DNA from: Alteromonadaceae bacterium BrNp21-10
GTDB lineage: Bacteria; Pseudomonadota; Gammaproteobacteria; Enterobacterales; Alteromonadaceae
Length of the DNA: 64,000 nt
Assembly: GCA_030418115.1 (NCBI GenBank)
Contig: JAUHQD010000004.1
Location: forward strand, 124,001-188,000
Reading direction: 5' to 3'
Shown here: positions 54,978-64,000 of the stretch, piece after piece
Numbering within the stretch: position 1 is the first letter of the stretch
How the letters are laid out: each line of letters begins with the position of its first letter
Notes under the pieces: model-generated
The model's input: only the letters and a program-made list of their open reading frames with translations
What the model was told of the DNA's origin: nothing
Database searches by the model: none
Position numbers and translations under genes: made by a program

Positions 54978-57900
54978 ATGGGCATTTTGAAAAAAATATT
55001 CGGCTTTCTTACCAATAGATGGGTGTTGTCGGTTTTAGGGATTTTGTTTCTGTGTTTGTTTGTATGGTACGTAGGCCAATTACTTGCCTTCGGTAGTTGG
55101 ATGCCCCTCGCCAATGACACCACCCGCACTGTGTTTATCATTATTATCCTGCTGATTTGGGCGGGGATGAACATTTACCGCGTGAGCAAGCAGAAAAAGA
55201 CCAATCAAGACATTATTAATACTCTTACCGGTGGCTCCTCCAATAGTGATTATGTTGCTAGTGCTTCTGAAGATGAAGTGGGTGTGCTGCAAGACCGTTT
55301 CAAGCAGGCACTGCAAACCCTCAAAAAATCTAAGCTCGGTGGTAAAGGCGGCCCGCGTTATTTATATCAATTACCCTGGTATGTGATTATTGGCCCACCT
55401 GGCGCAGGCAAAACCACTGCTTTGAAAAACTCTGGGGTGAATTTCCCGTTGCAAGAAGGTTTTGGCTCCGATCCGGTTAAGGGCGTCGGCGGTACTCGTA
55501 ACTGTGATTGGTGGTTTACCGATGAAGCCGTACTGTTAGACACCGCTGGTCGTTATACCACTCAAGATAGTGACGAACACGTAGACAAAGAAGCGTGGAC
55601 AGGCTTTTTAAGCCTACTCAAAAAACACCGCGGACGTCGGCCATTAGATGGTGTCATTCTGGCATTCAGCCTTACCGATATTATTGGTCAAAGTGAAGAA
55701 ACTCGCCGCCTACATGCTAGAGCCGTACGTAAACGTTTAAAAGAACTCAATGATATGCTGCAGGTACAAGTGCCGGTATATCTAGTCTTTACCAAAGCCG
55801 ATCTACTTGAAGGCTTTATGGAATACTTTGATGACCTAGGCAAAGTAGAACGTGAGCAAGTCTGGGGCATGACCTTTCCATTAGCCACTTCGGATCAAGC
55901 CGATGGTTTAGTAGCAGCGTTTGATCAAGAATTTGACGCGCTAGTTAACACTCTTGATGCACGACTACTAGGACGAATCCAAGCGGAATATGATTTACAG
56001 CGACGCTCGGCACTCCAAGGTTTCCCCGAACAGTTTGCTTCCCTAAAAGGGGCCATTCACGATTTCATTGGTGAAGTTTTTGCCCCTACTCGTTACGAAG
56101 AGAAAAACTTATTACGCGGAGTCTATTTTTCCAGTGGTACTCAAGAAGGCACTCCAATTGATCGCTTAATTGGTGCTGTATCAAGAGCGTTTGGTTTGAA
56201 CCGTCAGGCTATGCCAGCTTATAGCGGGCCAGGGCGTAGTTACTTTTTAACTCGCTTATTACGTCACGTTATATTTCAAGAAGCGGGATTGGCGGTTAAT
56301 ACTGGCTTCTGGACCAAACATCGGGCTTGGGTAGAACGTATTGGCTACAGCGTAGCCGGTATCAGTTTTATCTTAATTATTCTTGGCTGGGTAGCCAGTT
56401 ATCAGAATAACCAAAGCTACATTACTGCGGTCGAGCAGGAAGTTGCGACTTATGAAGATGTCTCACAAAACTTGGTGGATAGCCGTGGTGAAATAACCGA
56501 GATTCTGCCCTACTTGAATATGCTGCGTAATATTCAAGGTGGTTATGCGGATCAGGAAAAAGGCATTCCATTATTGATGGGCATGGGCTTATATCAAGGT
56601 GACAAAATTGGTCCGGTGGCCATTGATGCCTATAAACGGGCGTTGAATAACGTGCTACTGCCCCGTGTGATCGAGCGTCTTGAGAAACAATTAGAGGATA
56701 ATAACCGCGCCGACCGTGGGCAGTTTTTATATGCGGCGCTTAAAGTCTATCTAATGTTGGGTCATCCCGGACGCTATGACGCCGACGAAGTATCCATCTG
56801 GGTCACTACCGATTGGGCTAATCAGTTACCGGGAGTAAATAACAGCGAAATTCGCGAGCAAATAGTCGGCCATTTAGAAGCCCTGTTAGCCGACGAGATT
56901 CAAGTGGTACCACTGCAAGGCACACTAGTAGAAAAAATTCGCTTTACCTTATCTAAACAGAGTTTACCTGAGCGTATTTATGGGCAGATTAAACGCAGCA
57001 ATTTGGCACGCAGTATTGCCGAGTGGCGTATGGTTGACCAAATTGGTGCCGATGCTGCACGTTATTTCCGCTTCCGTAGCGGCGCTAATCTGAATAAGGG
57101 ATTACCGGGATTATTCACCGTAAAAGGCTACAAAGACATATTCCTGAAAAACGGTCCACAAGCAGCAGAAACCGCCGCTAAAGAAACTTGGGTTATACGT
57201 GAGACATCGCGTAATGACTTAAACACAGAACAAGTAGATAGCCTACTAACGGATGTCACCAAACTCTATTTCGCTGAATATATTCAAACGTGGAATGACT
57301 ATCTAAAAGACATAGATATTGCGCACTTTGATTCCTTCGCCGATGGTGCGCAAAAGGTCAAAGATCTTTCAGCGGAAATGTCACCTATCCAAAGTTTATT
57401 AGTACATGTGGGTCAACAAACTATCCTTGCCTCTTCAGGGGCTGATTTTATTCAGTCGGTCGATTCGTCGGACAAGGTCAGTCAGATTAAGAGCCAAGTG
57501 TCTGCGCTGTTAGAAAAAGCCAGTGATGTCGCCAAAATCAATAAGAATACTGACCCAGCGGCAGTAGTGGATCGCAGCTTTGCGCGCTTACATGAAATTA
57601 TTAAAGAACGCGATCAGGTTGCTGCGCCCATTAAGGCGACATTATCTAATCTCAACGAATTGTTTATTGCCTTAAGTACCGTAGATGCCACCATTAACTC
57701 TGGCGGTCTGGGTACCACCACTTCGGATGCCAATTCTTCCATGCAAGGGGTTATGCGCCGTATTCAGTTGGAAGCCAATCGCCAGCCAGAGCCATTGAAA
57801 CATTGGTTATACAGCTTAGTACGCGAAAGCAATATGGTCTTCGTACGTGATTCGCGCCAACGCTTTAATCAAGTGTGGCAGTCTACGGTAGTTAGTTTCT

Positions 57901-58562
57901 GTCATCAGGCAATTGGTAGTCGCTACCCGATTGTTAGCAATAGCCCCAACGACATCAACATGAGTGACTTCAGCCGCTACTTTGGCCCTGCCGGATTACT
58001 GGACGAGTTCTTTAAGACTTACCTATCTAGTTTTGTGAATACCACGGTTAGACCTTGGGCTTTAGTTGACAATGCGGGCGCTAAGTTAGAAATCGATTCA
58101 GAAATTTTGGCCTACTTCGAGCGCGCTCAAAATATTCGTCAAACTTTCTTTATGGGCGCTTCCAGTCAGCCTAATTTGTCATTCCAAGTGATGCCAATAC
58201 AACTGGATGCCACTGCCAGTCAAAGTTTGATTGAACTTGGTGACCAACGGATTATTTATCAACATGGTCCTGCCCGTCTAACGCGTATTTTATGGCCGCC
58301 TTCCGGTGGTTTTGACCGCGCTCGTTTATCAATGCGTAGTTTAAATACTGGTAGCTCATCAAGTATTACCACCGATGGTCCATGGGCTTGGTTCCGCTTA
58401 ATGGATAAGGGCAGCATGCATAAGTCGTCAAATAATGATCGCTTCCGTGTGAGCTTCGATATTCAAGGTTTAGAGGCCACATATGAAGTACGCGCAGATT
58501 CGGTAGTCAACCCGTTTATGACCCGTGATTTACGCTTAATGGGTTGTCCAGAGTCACTTTAG
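54978..58562 (+). CDS. tssM: type VI secretion membrane-complex protein TssM (IcmF)
   Basis: An 1194-residue protein with three transmembrane helices (about 14-34, 50-66 and 450-472). A cytoplasmic NTPase-like domain has Walker A GPPGAGKTT (139-147) and DTAGRY. A large periplasmic C-terminal region binds TssJ. Full length. Confidence 0.96.
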   Translation: MGILKKIFGFLTNRWVLSVLGILFLCLFVWYVGQLLAFGSWMPLANDTTRTVFIIIILLIWAGMNIYRVSKQKKTNQDIINTLTGGSSNSDYVASASEDEVGVLQDRFKQALQTLKKSKLGGKGGPRYLYQLPWYVIIGPPGAGKTTALKNSGVNFPLQEGFGSDPVKGVGGTRNCDWWFTDEAVLLDTAGRYTTQDSDEHVDKEAWTGFLSLLKKHRGRRPLDGVILAFSLTDIIGQSEETRRLHARAVRKRLKELNDMLQVQVPVYLVFTKADLLEGFMEYFDDLGKVEREQVWGMTFPLATSDQADGLVAAFDQEFDALVNTLDARLLGRIQAEYDLQRRSALQGFPEQFASLKGAIHDFIGEVFAPTRYEEKNLLRGVYFSSGTQEGTPIDRLIGAVSRAFGLNRQAMPAYSGPGRSYFLTRLLRHVIFQEAGLAVNTGFWTKHRAWVERIGYSVAGISFILIILGWVASYQNNQSYITAVEQEVATYEDVSQNLVDSRGEITEILPYLNMLRNIQGGYADQEKGIPLLMGMGLYQGDKIGPVAIDAYKRALNNVLLPRVIERLEKQLEDNNRADRGQFLYAALKVYLMLGHPGRYDADEVSIWVTTDWANQLPGVNNSEIREQIVGHLEALLADEIQVVPLQGTLVEKIRFTLSKQSLPERIYGQIKRSNLARSIAEWRMVDQIGADAARYFRFRSGANLNKGLPGLFTVKGYKDIFLKNGPQAAETAAKETWVIRETSRNDLNTEQVDSLLTDVTKLYFAEYIQTWNDYLKDIDIAHFDSFADGAQKVKDLSAEMSPIQSLLVHVGQQTILASSGADFIQSVDSSDKVSQIKSQVSALLEKASDVAKINKNTDPAAVVDRSFARLHEIIKERDQVAAPIKATLSNLNELFIALSTVDATINSGGLGTTTSDANSSMQGVMRRIQLEANRQPEPLKHWLYSLVRESNMVFVRDSRQRFNQVWQSTVVSFCHQAIGSRYPIVSNSPNDINMSDFSRYFGPAGLLDEFFKTYLSSFVNTTVRPWALVDNAGAKLEIDSEILAYFERAQNIRQTFFMGASSQPNLSFQVMPIQLDATASQSLIELGDQRIIYQHGPARLTRILWPPSGGFDRARLSMRSLNTGSSSSITTDGPWAWFRLMDKGSMHKSSNNDRFRVSFDIQGLEATYEVRADSVVNPFMTRDLRLMGCPESL

Positions 58563-58583
58563 GAAAAGGAGTTTTTAACTATT

Positions 58584-59249
58584 ATGCAACCCGGTTTTTA
58601 TGGAAAGATGCCCATTAAAGGCGATTTTATTCAACGGCGCTTAGACCGAGGAATAACTGCGCAATGGGACGATTGGTTGCAGACTTGTATGGACAACAGC
58701 CGCGCAGCCTTAGGCGACGCTTGGCTTAATCATTATTTGGTCAGTCCGGTATGGCGTTTTATTCTGGCGCCTAATACGGTTAGCGCAAATTGCTTTGCCG
58801 GTATCGTTATGCCCAGTGTCGATAGTGTTGGCCGTCACTTCCCATTAACCTTGGCCATGGAATTACCCGCCGACCTCAATTTAATGCACTTTGCCATCGC
58901 TGAAGATAACTGGTTTGAACAACTGGAAGACTTAGCCTTTAGTACCTTAGAGCCACAATGCGATATAGAAACCTTTGATGCCGCATTACAGCAAATAGGC
59001 CCTAAACTACCGTTACTCAATGCCATGCCCATGGCCGCCAAAGAAGGTCGTCGTGGTTGGTTGCATTCAGGCTTAACGTCAACAGAATTATTGCAAGCGG
59101 GTTATGCCCAGCAGTTGAATAACCATATAGAAAATGGTGGGGGACATTGGTGGACGGTCGGCTCGGATAACATTACTCCGGCCTTTGTCAGTTATGACCG
59201 CTTACCTCCCGCCTCAGAATTTGCCGCATTTTTAACAGGAAACTGGTGA
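58584..59249 (+). CDS. tagF: type VI secretion-associated protein TagF (ImpM)
   Basis: A 221-residue protein beginning QPGFYGKMPIKGDFIQRRL with PSVDSVGRHFPL, matching TagF/ImpM. TagF is a post-translational repressor of T6SS assembly that acts with FHA-type regulators. Its presence with TagH suggests the threonine-phosphorylation control branch, although the kinase/phosphatase genes (ppkA, pppA) are not in this window. Strong ribosome site. Confidence 0.9.
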   Translation: MQPGFYGKMPIKGDFIQRRLDRGITAQWDDWLQTCMDNSRAALGDAWLNHYLVSPVWRFILAPNTVSANCFAGIVMPSVDSVGRHFPLTLAMELPADLNLMHFAIAEDNWFEQLEDLAFSTLEPQCDIETFDAALQQIGPKLPLLNAMPMAAKEGRRGWLHSGLTSTELLQAGYAQQLNNHIENGGGHWWTVGSDNITPAFVSYDRLPPASEFAAFLTGNW

Positions 59250-59250
59250 G

Positions 59251-60873
59251 ATGGACGAACGCTTAGCCCTTTTAGGTAAAACCCCCATTTCAGATGCCGC
59301 CCCTGCTGGTGAAGATGCCAAGTATGATGACAACTACGAGGCTATGGTAGCGGAGCTGGCAAAACTAGAGGCTGTATCTGCCGAAAACCCCATAGACTGG
59401 GAAGTTGTCAACGATTTAGCCATCGGCATTTTGGAAAATAGAAGTAAAGATATCGTCGCGGCTTGTTATCTTGCCCACGGCTTATATCAGAAACAAAACT
59501 TAAGTGGCTTTAATGCGGGCCTCAATGTTATTAGCGACATGTTGATCACCTATTACGACGACCTATTCCCGCCGGTAAAACGCATAAAAGCACGGGCGAA
59601 TATTTTGAGCTGGTTGGCAGAAAAAACCGAACCATTAATTACCGCGCTGGATCCCACAGTTAAAGATTTTGAATCTTTGCAGACCTGTTTGGACCACATC
59701 AATAACATTCAAACTGTTTGTGATGAAAAGATGGCCGACAAAGGCCCTGCTATTGGTGGATTAAAAAGAGCGGTACGTAACTGGCGCGACCATTTAAAAG
59801 TCGAAGTTGATAAACAAGCCAAACAACAAGCAGCGGCGGCACAATCCGCAGCAGAGCCTGCAGCAGAAAACAAAACCGCTGAGGCACCCAAAACAAATAC
59901 ACCAACCGCACCAAAACCCTCCACACCGACCGCAGCCGCTATTGCCCCTGCAGCTCCCGTTAGTGACATGGGTAGTCCACAAGATGTTAAAGCGGCAGTT
60001 AAATCGATTTTGGATGTCAGCCGTAAGATCGCCCAGTTTAAACGCGAACAAAATATTGGTGATCCCGCAGCCTACAGTTTATTGCGCACCTCAATATGGT
60101 TGCAAATAGAACGTTTACCGCCTGCAGAAAGTGGAGTAACCCAACTGCCGGAAATTGAACCAGACCGCCAACGCTTGTTACAAAACCTGCTTGAAAGTGG
60201 CGATTATGCCAATTTACTCACCGCCGCTGAAAGTGCCTTTTGCGACAGTATGTTTTGGCTGGATGCCCATCGTTATGCGGCTTCCGCTTTAGAAGGTTTA
60301 GGACATACAAATGCACAACAAGCAGTCGCCCTTAGCACTCAACATTTTGTAAATTGCTTTCCGGGCATTACCGAATTGAAATTTGTTTCGGGCACCCCCT
60401 TTGCCAACGATATGACCAAGTTATGGCTAGACGAAATCGCTAGTAGCGGCGATGGTCAGGGCGGCGGTGGAAGCAGTGGCAATACTTGGGATAGCGCTTT
60501 CCAGCAAGCCTTACCTCTGGCAGGCAAAGGCAAGTTTGCCGAAGGCTTAAAAATTATTCAAGATGGTAAACAAACCGCCAAAGATGGTCGTGAAAAATTC
60601 ATGTGGCAGCTCACTGCCGCGCAATATTTAGAAAAAAGCGGACATGTAGCGATGGCAGTGCCGCAACTAGAACATCTTTGGAAACAGATTGTCTCTCAGG
60701 ATTTAATGGAGTGGGATGTTACCGCTTCGGTTAACGTCGCTAAAAGTTTAAAGACCTGCTATGGCCATAAAAGCTTTAAAGACAAAATGAATCCTGAGCG
60801 CAGTGCTCGCATTGAAGAACTTGAGTCATTGATATACCGCTTGGATATTGATGCTGCATTAATGCTGGCATAA
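59251..60873 (+). CDS. tssA: type VI secretion protein TssA
   Basis: A 540-residue protein with an ImpA N-terminal domain (about 10-120, with GLNVISDMLITYYDDLFPPV), an alanine/proline-rich linker (about 185-240) and a VasJ-type C-terminal domain. TssA caps or primes sheath polymerisation. Starts one base after tagF. Confidence 0.9.
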   Translation: MDERLALLGKTPISDAAPAGEDAKYDDNYEAMVAELAKLEAVSAENPIDWEVVNDLAIGILENRSKDIVAACYLAHGLYQKQNLSGFNAGLNVISDMLITYYDDLFPPVKRIKARANILSWLAEKTEPLITALDPTVKDFESLQTCLDHINNIQTVCDEKMADKGPAIGGLKRAVRNWRDHLKVEVDKQAKQQAAAAQSAAEPAAENKTAEAPKTNTPTAPKPSTPTAAAIAPAAPVSDMGSPQDVKAAVKSILDVSRKIAQFKREQNIGDPAAYSLLRTSIWLQIERLPPAESGVTQLPEIEPDRQRLLQNLLESGDYANLLTAAESAFCDSMFWLDAHRYAASALEGLGHTNAQQAVALSTQHFVNCFPGITELKFVSGTPFANDMTKLWLDEIASSGDGQGGGGSSGNTWDSAFQQALPLAGKGKFAEGLKIIQDGKQTAKDGREKFMWQLTAAQYLEKSGHVAMAVPQLEHLWKQIVSQDLMEWDVTASVNVAKSLKTCYGHKSFKDKMNPERSARIEELESLIYRLDIDAALMLA

Positions 60874-60969
60874 GGTCCCACGCTTTTGCGGGAAATTGAC
60901 CTAACCAGAAAGAAGAGTAAAGTGTTGTTTAAACTATAACCTATTGAAATACATAAGAAGGGTAAGATT

Positions 60970-61470
60970 ATGGCTAAAGAAGGATCAGTTGCACCAAAAG
61001 AAAGGGTGAATATTAAATATTCGCCTGCCACTGGTGATGCTCAAGAGGAAGTAGAGTTACCACTAAAATTATTGATGATGGGTGATTACACCATGCGTAA
61101 TGATGACACCCCAATCGAAGAACGCGCCCCCATTAATATTGATAAAGAGAACTTCAACAAAGTGATGGAAGGACAAAATTTGTCCTTGGATCTTTTGGTG
61201 GATAACAAGCTGACCGATGAAGCCGATGCTGAATTAGCCGTTAATTTACAATTCAAAAGCCTCAAAGACTTCGAGCCAGAGAATATTGTTAAGCAAGTGC
61301 CTGAACTAAACCAAATGCTGGAAATGCGCGAAGCGCTAACCGCACTTAAAGGGCCATTAGGCAATGTACCGGCATTCCGTAAAAAGCTGGAAGAAGCGTT
61401 AACTGATGAAGATGCTCGCAATAAGTTATTGGCCGAATTAAAACTAAGTGCAGGGGATAGTGCGGAATAA
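60970..61470 (+). CDS. tssB: type VI secretion sheath small subunit TssB
   Basis: A 166-residue protein starting MAKEGSVAPKERVNIKY, with LLMMGDYT and the conserved RAPINIDKENFNKVM. It forms the contractile sheath with TssC, encoded 56 bases downstream. Ribosome site AAGGGTAAG. Confidence 0.95.
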   Translation: MAKEGSVAPKERVNIKYSPATGDAQEEVELPLKLLMMGDYTMRNDDTPIEERAPINIDKENFNKVMEGQNLSLDLLVDNKLTDEADAELAVNLQFKSLKDFEPENIVKQVPELNQMLEMREALTALKGPLGNVPAFRKKLEEALTDEDARNKLLAELKLSAGDSAE

Positions 61471-61526
61471 GGTTTTCTTTTAGGAAACCTATTCGCCACC
61501 ACTCTACCTCATATTAGGAGAAGAAA

Positions 61527-63008
61527 ATGTCTGAATTAAAGCAAGGCGCAGAAGCCGCAGAAGCGACGGAGCTCGAGTCTGGGTTACTAAGCCAAATAAT
61601 GACTGAAACTAGAATGAAACCTTCTGATGAAGGCTATTCAGTCGCCAAAAAAGGGGTTGAAGCCCTTATATCGGAAATGTTATCACCGCGTAATCAAGGT
61701 GAAAAAGTTAATAAAGCGATTGTTGATCAAATGATCGCTAGCATTGATGAAAAACTTAGCATCGAAGTGGATGAAATTTTACATCACAAAGATGTACAAA
61801 AATTAGAATCCGCTTGGCGTGGTTTGAAGTACGTAGTCGACAAAACTAACTTCCGTGAAAACATCAAGCTTGAGCTTTTAAGCGTTAGCAAAGATGAGCT
61901 TTTAGAAGATTTTGAAGATAGCCCAGAAGTAGTTAAATCTGGTCTATATCAACATTGCTACATAGCTGAGTATGGTCAATTTGGTGGTAACCCCATCGGT
62001 GCCATGATTGCTAACTATGACTTCGGCCCCGGCCCACAAGACGTTAAATTACTGCAATACACTGCCTCTGTCGCCGCTATGGCACATGCACCATTCATTG
62101 CCGCTGCTGGTGCAGAGTTCTTCGGTGTTGATGATTATCAGGATTTACCCGGCCTTAAAGATTTGGATAGCTTGTTTGAAGGTCCACAGTACGCTAAATG
62201 GCGTGGATTCCGTGAAAGTGAAGATGCTCGATATGTGGGTCTAACTTGTCCACGTTTCTTGTTACGCCTACCTTACGGTGAAGGCAGTAGTCCAGTTAAA
62301 GCCTTTAACTACGAAGAAAATGTAAAAGACAGCCATACCTCCTATTTATGGGGTAACACCTCTTTTGCATTCGCCACTCGTTTAGCCGACAGTTTTGCTA
62401 AATACCGCTGGTGCCCGAATATTATCGGTCCGCAAAGTGGTGGTGCAGTAGACGACTTACCTCTACATACTTATGAATCTATGGGTGATATCGAAACCAA
62501 AATTCCTACTGAAGTATTGGTGTCTGACCGTCGTGAGTATGAATTGTCTGAGCAAGGCTTTATTTCTCTTACCATGCGTAAGGGCAGTGACAGCGCTTCT
62601 TTCTTCGCCGCTAATTCTTGCCAAAAACCAAAATTCTTTGGTAACAGTGCAGAAGGTAAAGCAGCAGAAACCAACTATAAGTTAGGTGGTCAACTACCTT
62701 ACTTGTTTGTTACTTGTCGTTTGGCACATTACATCAAAGTGTTACAGCGTGAACAAATTGGTAGCTGGAAAGAAAAGAGCGAGCTTAACCGTGAGTTGAA
62801 CACCTGGATTAAACAGTTTGTCTCTGATCAAGATAATCCTTCAGCAGAAGTTCGCGGTAGACGTCCATTACGTGCAGCCAGCATTGAAGTAAATGATGTT
62901 GATGGCGATCCAGGTTGGTACAAAGTCTCCATGTCTGTACGTCCACACTTCAAGTATATGGGCGCCAGTTTTGATCTGTCGTTAGTCGGTAAGTTAGACA
63001 AATCTTAA
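61527..63008 (+). CDS. tssC: type VI secretion sheath large subunit TssC
   Basis: A 493-residue protein with the highly conserved LESAWRGLKYVVDKTNFREN and GNPIGAMIANYDFG segments of TssC/VipB. Full length. A strong terminator follows directly. Confidence 0.97.
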   Translation: MSELKQGAEAAEATELESGLLSQIMTETRMKPSDEGYSVAKKGVEALISEMLSPRNQGEKVNKAIVDQMIASIDEKLSIEVDEILHHKDVQKLESAWRGLKYVVDKTNFRENIKLELLSVSKDELLEDFEDSPEVVKSGLYQHCYIAEYGQFGGNPIGAMIANYDFGPGPQDVKLLQYTASVAAMAHAPFIAAAGAEFFGVDDYQDLPGLKDLDSLFEGPQYAKWRGFRESEDARYVGLTCPRFLLRLPYGEGSSPVKAFNYEENVKDSHTSYLWGNTSFAFATRLADSFAKYRWCPNIIGPQSGGAVDDLPLHTYESMGDIETKIPTEVLVSDRREYELSEQGFISLTMRKGSDSASFFAANSCQKPKFFGNSAEGKAAETNYKLGGQLPYLFVTCRLAHYIKVLQREQIGSWKEKSELNRELNTWIKQFVSDQDNPSAEVRGRRPLRAASIEVNDVDGDPGWYKVSMSVRPHFKYMGASFDLSLVGKLDKS

Positions 63009-63015
63009 TATTAGG

Positions 63016-63043
63016 CCGGAGTGTGAAAGCACTCCGGTTTTTT
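63016..63043 (+). terminator. intrinsic terminator between tssC and tssE
   Basis: Perfect 8-base GC-rich arms CCGGAGTG and CACTCCGG, loop TGAAAG, then six T. It sits eight bases after the tssC stop and inside the type VI gene run. Confidence 0.92.
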
Positions 63044-63080
63044 AGTTAAGCGTTCCGACAAATTTCCACAGGCATTATGA

Positions 63081-63497
63081 ATGATATTTGAAAAATCGTT
63101 GCTTGAACGAATTGATGATCCCGATCACGTTGCTTCGAGATCGATCACAGTTGATACCGGTAAAATATCCGACTCCATCATCAGCCATTTGATTAACATG
63201 TTTAATGTTCGTCAGGGTAGCGTGATGACGCTTGATGATTACGGAATGCCCGATTTTAACGACATAGTCGCTGACTTTCCCAATGCCATTAAAGTAATTC
63301 GCTCAGTCATACGAGACTCCATTAGAAATTATGAGCCGCGCTTAAGCCGTGTGGCGGTTACCCATATCCCTGATGAAGATCATCCTTTGGATCTCTATTT
63401 CCAAATTAAAGCTGAATTGCACATTGAAGGTGAACATGTGCCCATTGTTTTCGAAACCGTAGTCGGTGACTCCGGCTCAGTAAAAGTAAGGAACTAG
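63081..63497 (+). CDS. tssE: type VI secretion baseplate subunit TssE
   Basis: A 138-residue gp25-like protein (SLLERIDDP at the start, VRQGSVMTLDDYGMPDF in the middle). It is the sheath-initiating wedge component of the baseplate. Two bases separate it from tssF. Because of the preceding terminator it may have its own promoter or depend on read-through. Confidence 0.93.
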   Translation: MIFEKSLLERIDDPDHVASRSITVDTGKISDSIISHLINMFNVRQGSVMTLDDYGMPDFNDIVADFPNAIKVIRSVIRDSIRNYEPRLSRVAVTHIPDEDHPLDLYFQIKAELHIEGEHVPIVFETVVGDSGSVKVRN

Positions 63498-63499
63498 TC

Positions 63500-64000
63500 T
63501 TGAGCTTTAATAAGTATTTTCAAGACGAACTCTCCTACCTACGTGAATTAGGTAAGGAATTTAGCGATGCTAACCCGCAGCTCGCACCGTTTTTAGCCGA
63601 GCGTGGTAGTGACCCCGATGTGGAAAGACTATTAGAAGGCTTTTCATTTCTAACCGCTCGCTTAAGTCAAAAACTCAATGATGAAATGCCGGAATTAACC
63701 CATGGCATGATTGAGATGATGTGGCCCCACTATTTACGCCCCGTACCCAGTATGTCGGTAGTTGAGTTCACTCCTGTGGCCAATGCCGTCACTGAAAAAC
63801 GTACTATTAAGCAAGGCGTTGAAGTTGATAGCGTGCCCGTTGAAGGTACCCCTTGTCGCTTTAGAACCTGCTACGATGTGGATGTCATGCCCATCAGTTT
63901 GAAAAGCGCAGATGTCAAACACGACGCACAGCATTCTTATCTGAATTTAACCTTCAGCTTGCATTCCGGTGCCAGCTTAGGTCAGTTAAAACCACAAAAA
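63500..64000 (+). CDS. tssF: type VI secretion baseplate subunit TssF (partial, 5' part)
   Basis: The frame from a TTG at 63500 reads MSFNKYFQDELSYLRELGKE and is open to the window edge (167 codons). This is the conserved TssF N-terminus, including the AERGSDPDVERLLEGFSFL segment. The TTG is supported by AAGGA about nine bases upstream and by the two-base gap after tssE. The remainder lies beyond the window. Confidence 0.95.
   Translation, partial: MSFNKYFQDELSYLRELGKEFSDANPQLAPFLAERGSDPDVERLLEGFSFLTARLSQKLNDEMPELTHGMIEMMWPHYLRPVPSMSVVEFTPVANAVTEKRTIKQGVEVDSVPVEGTPCRFRTCYDVDVMPISLKSADVKHDAQHSYLNLTFSLHSGASLGQLKPQK

Noticed and set aside
1-64000. CRISPR arrays, tRNA, rRNA genes and insertion sequences
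   Set aside because: None seen on either strand; the integration target is yicC, not a tRNA.

Overview
The window comes from a Gram-negative gammaproteobacterium, most likely a marine member of the Alteromonadales/Cellvibrionales type. Evidence for this is the rph-pyrE-tusA and yicC core genes, PEP-CTERM and GlyGly-CTERM sorting signals, a CrbS/CrbR-acs acetate module and a type VI secretion locus. The sequence is moderately AT-rich. The central third (about 7.1-33.4 kb) looks richer in AT than the flanks and has the loose packing of a mobile element.

Layout. (1) 0-7.1 kb is core chromosome: a partial exosortase-associated acyltransferase, a periplasmic-sensor diguanylate cyclase, a sterol-desaturase-family membrane hydroxylase, a DUF3014 protein, then tusA-pyrE-rph and the divergent yicC. 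(2) 7.07-33.38 kb is an integrated genomic island in the 3' end of yicC. Its ends are a 20-bp near-identical repeat (18/20; first 13 bp exact), at the yicC stop codon and again at 33359-33378. It has a tyrosine integrase near each end, a KfrA-like DNA-binding protein, an AAA/DUF4143 ATPase, an orphan ParD-like antitoxin and many unknown small genes. (3) The defence core of the island is 14.8-27.0 kb. A WYL regulator, a methyltransferase-HNH fusion, a GHKL ATPase and a large protein with two phosphoribosyltransferase-like domains run leftward. A complete Wadjet-like operon in the order jetD-C-A-B runs rightward from the same control region. (4) 33.4-35.2 kb is a hipBA toxin-antitoxin pair with three operators. 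(5) 35.4-49.8 kb is core chromosome: a GlyGly-CTERM surface protein, an SSS-type symporter with its DUF4212 partner, a CrbS-like sensor kinase, a PEP-CTERM protein, CrbR and Acs, an alkyltransferase-like protein, a Wzz-family protein fused to a degenerate tyrosine-recombinase domain, a DTW-domain protein and rluF. (6) 50.2-64 kb is a type VI secretion operon: tagH, tssJ, tssK, tssL, tssM, tagF, tssA, tssB, tssC, tssE and the start of tssF.

How the parts work together. The acetate module pairs a sensor (CrbS), a regulator (CrbR), an enzyme (Acs) and a likely carboxylate symporter. The PEP-CTERM protein, the partial acyltransferase and the Wzz-like protein point to an exosortase/exopolysaccharide system elsewhere in the genome. 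The island carries at least one recognisable anti-plasmid system (Wadjet). Next to it is a four-gene leftward cluster containing a GHKL ATPase/PRTase-like pair that I cannot match to a named system; this is the best candidate in the window for something undescribed.

Limits: no similarity search or structure prediction was run. Domain calls rest on motifs read by eye. Function is unknown for most of the small island genes.
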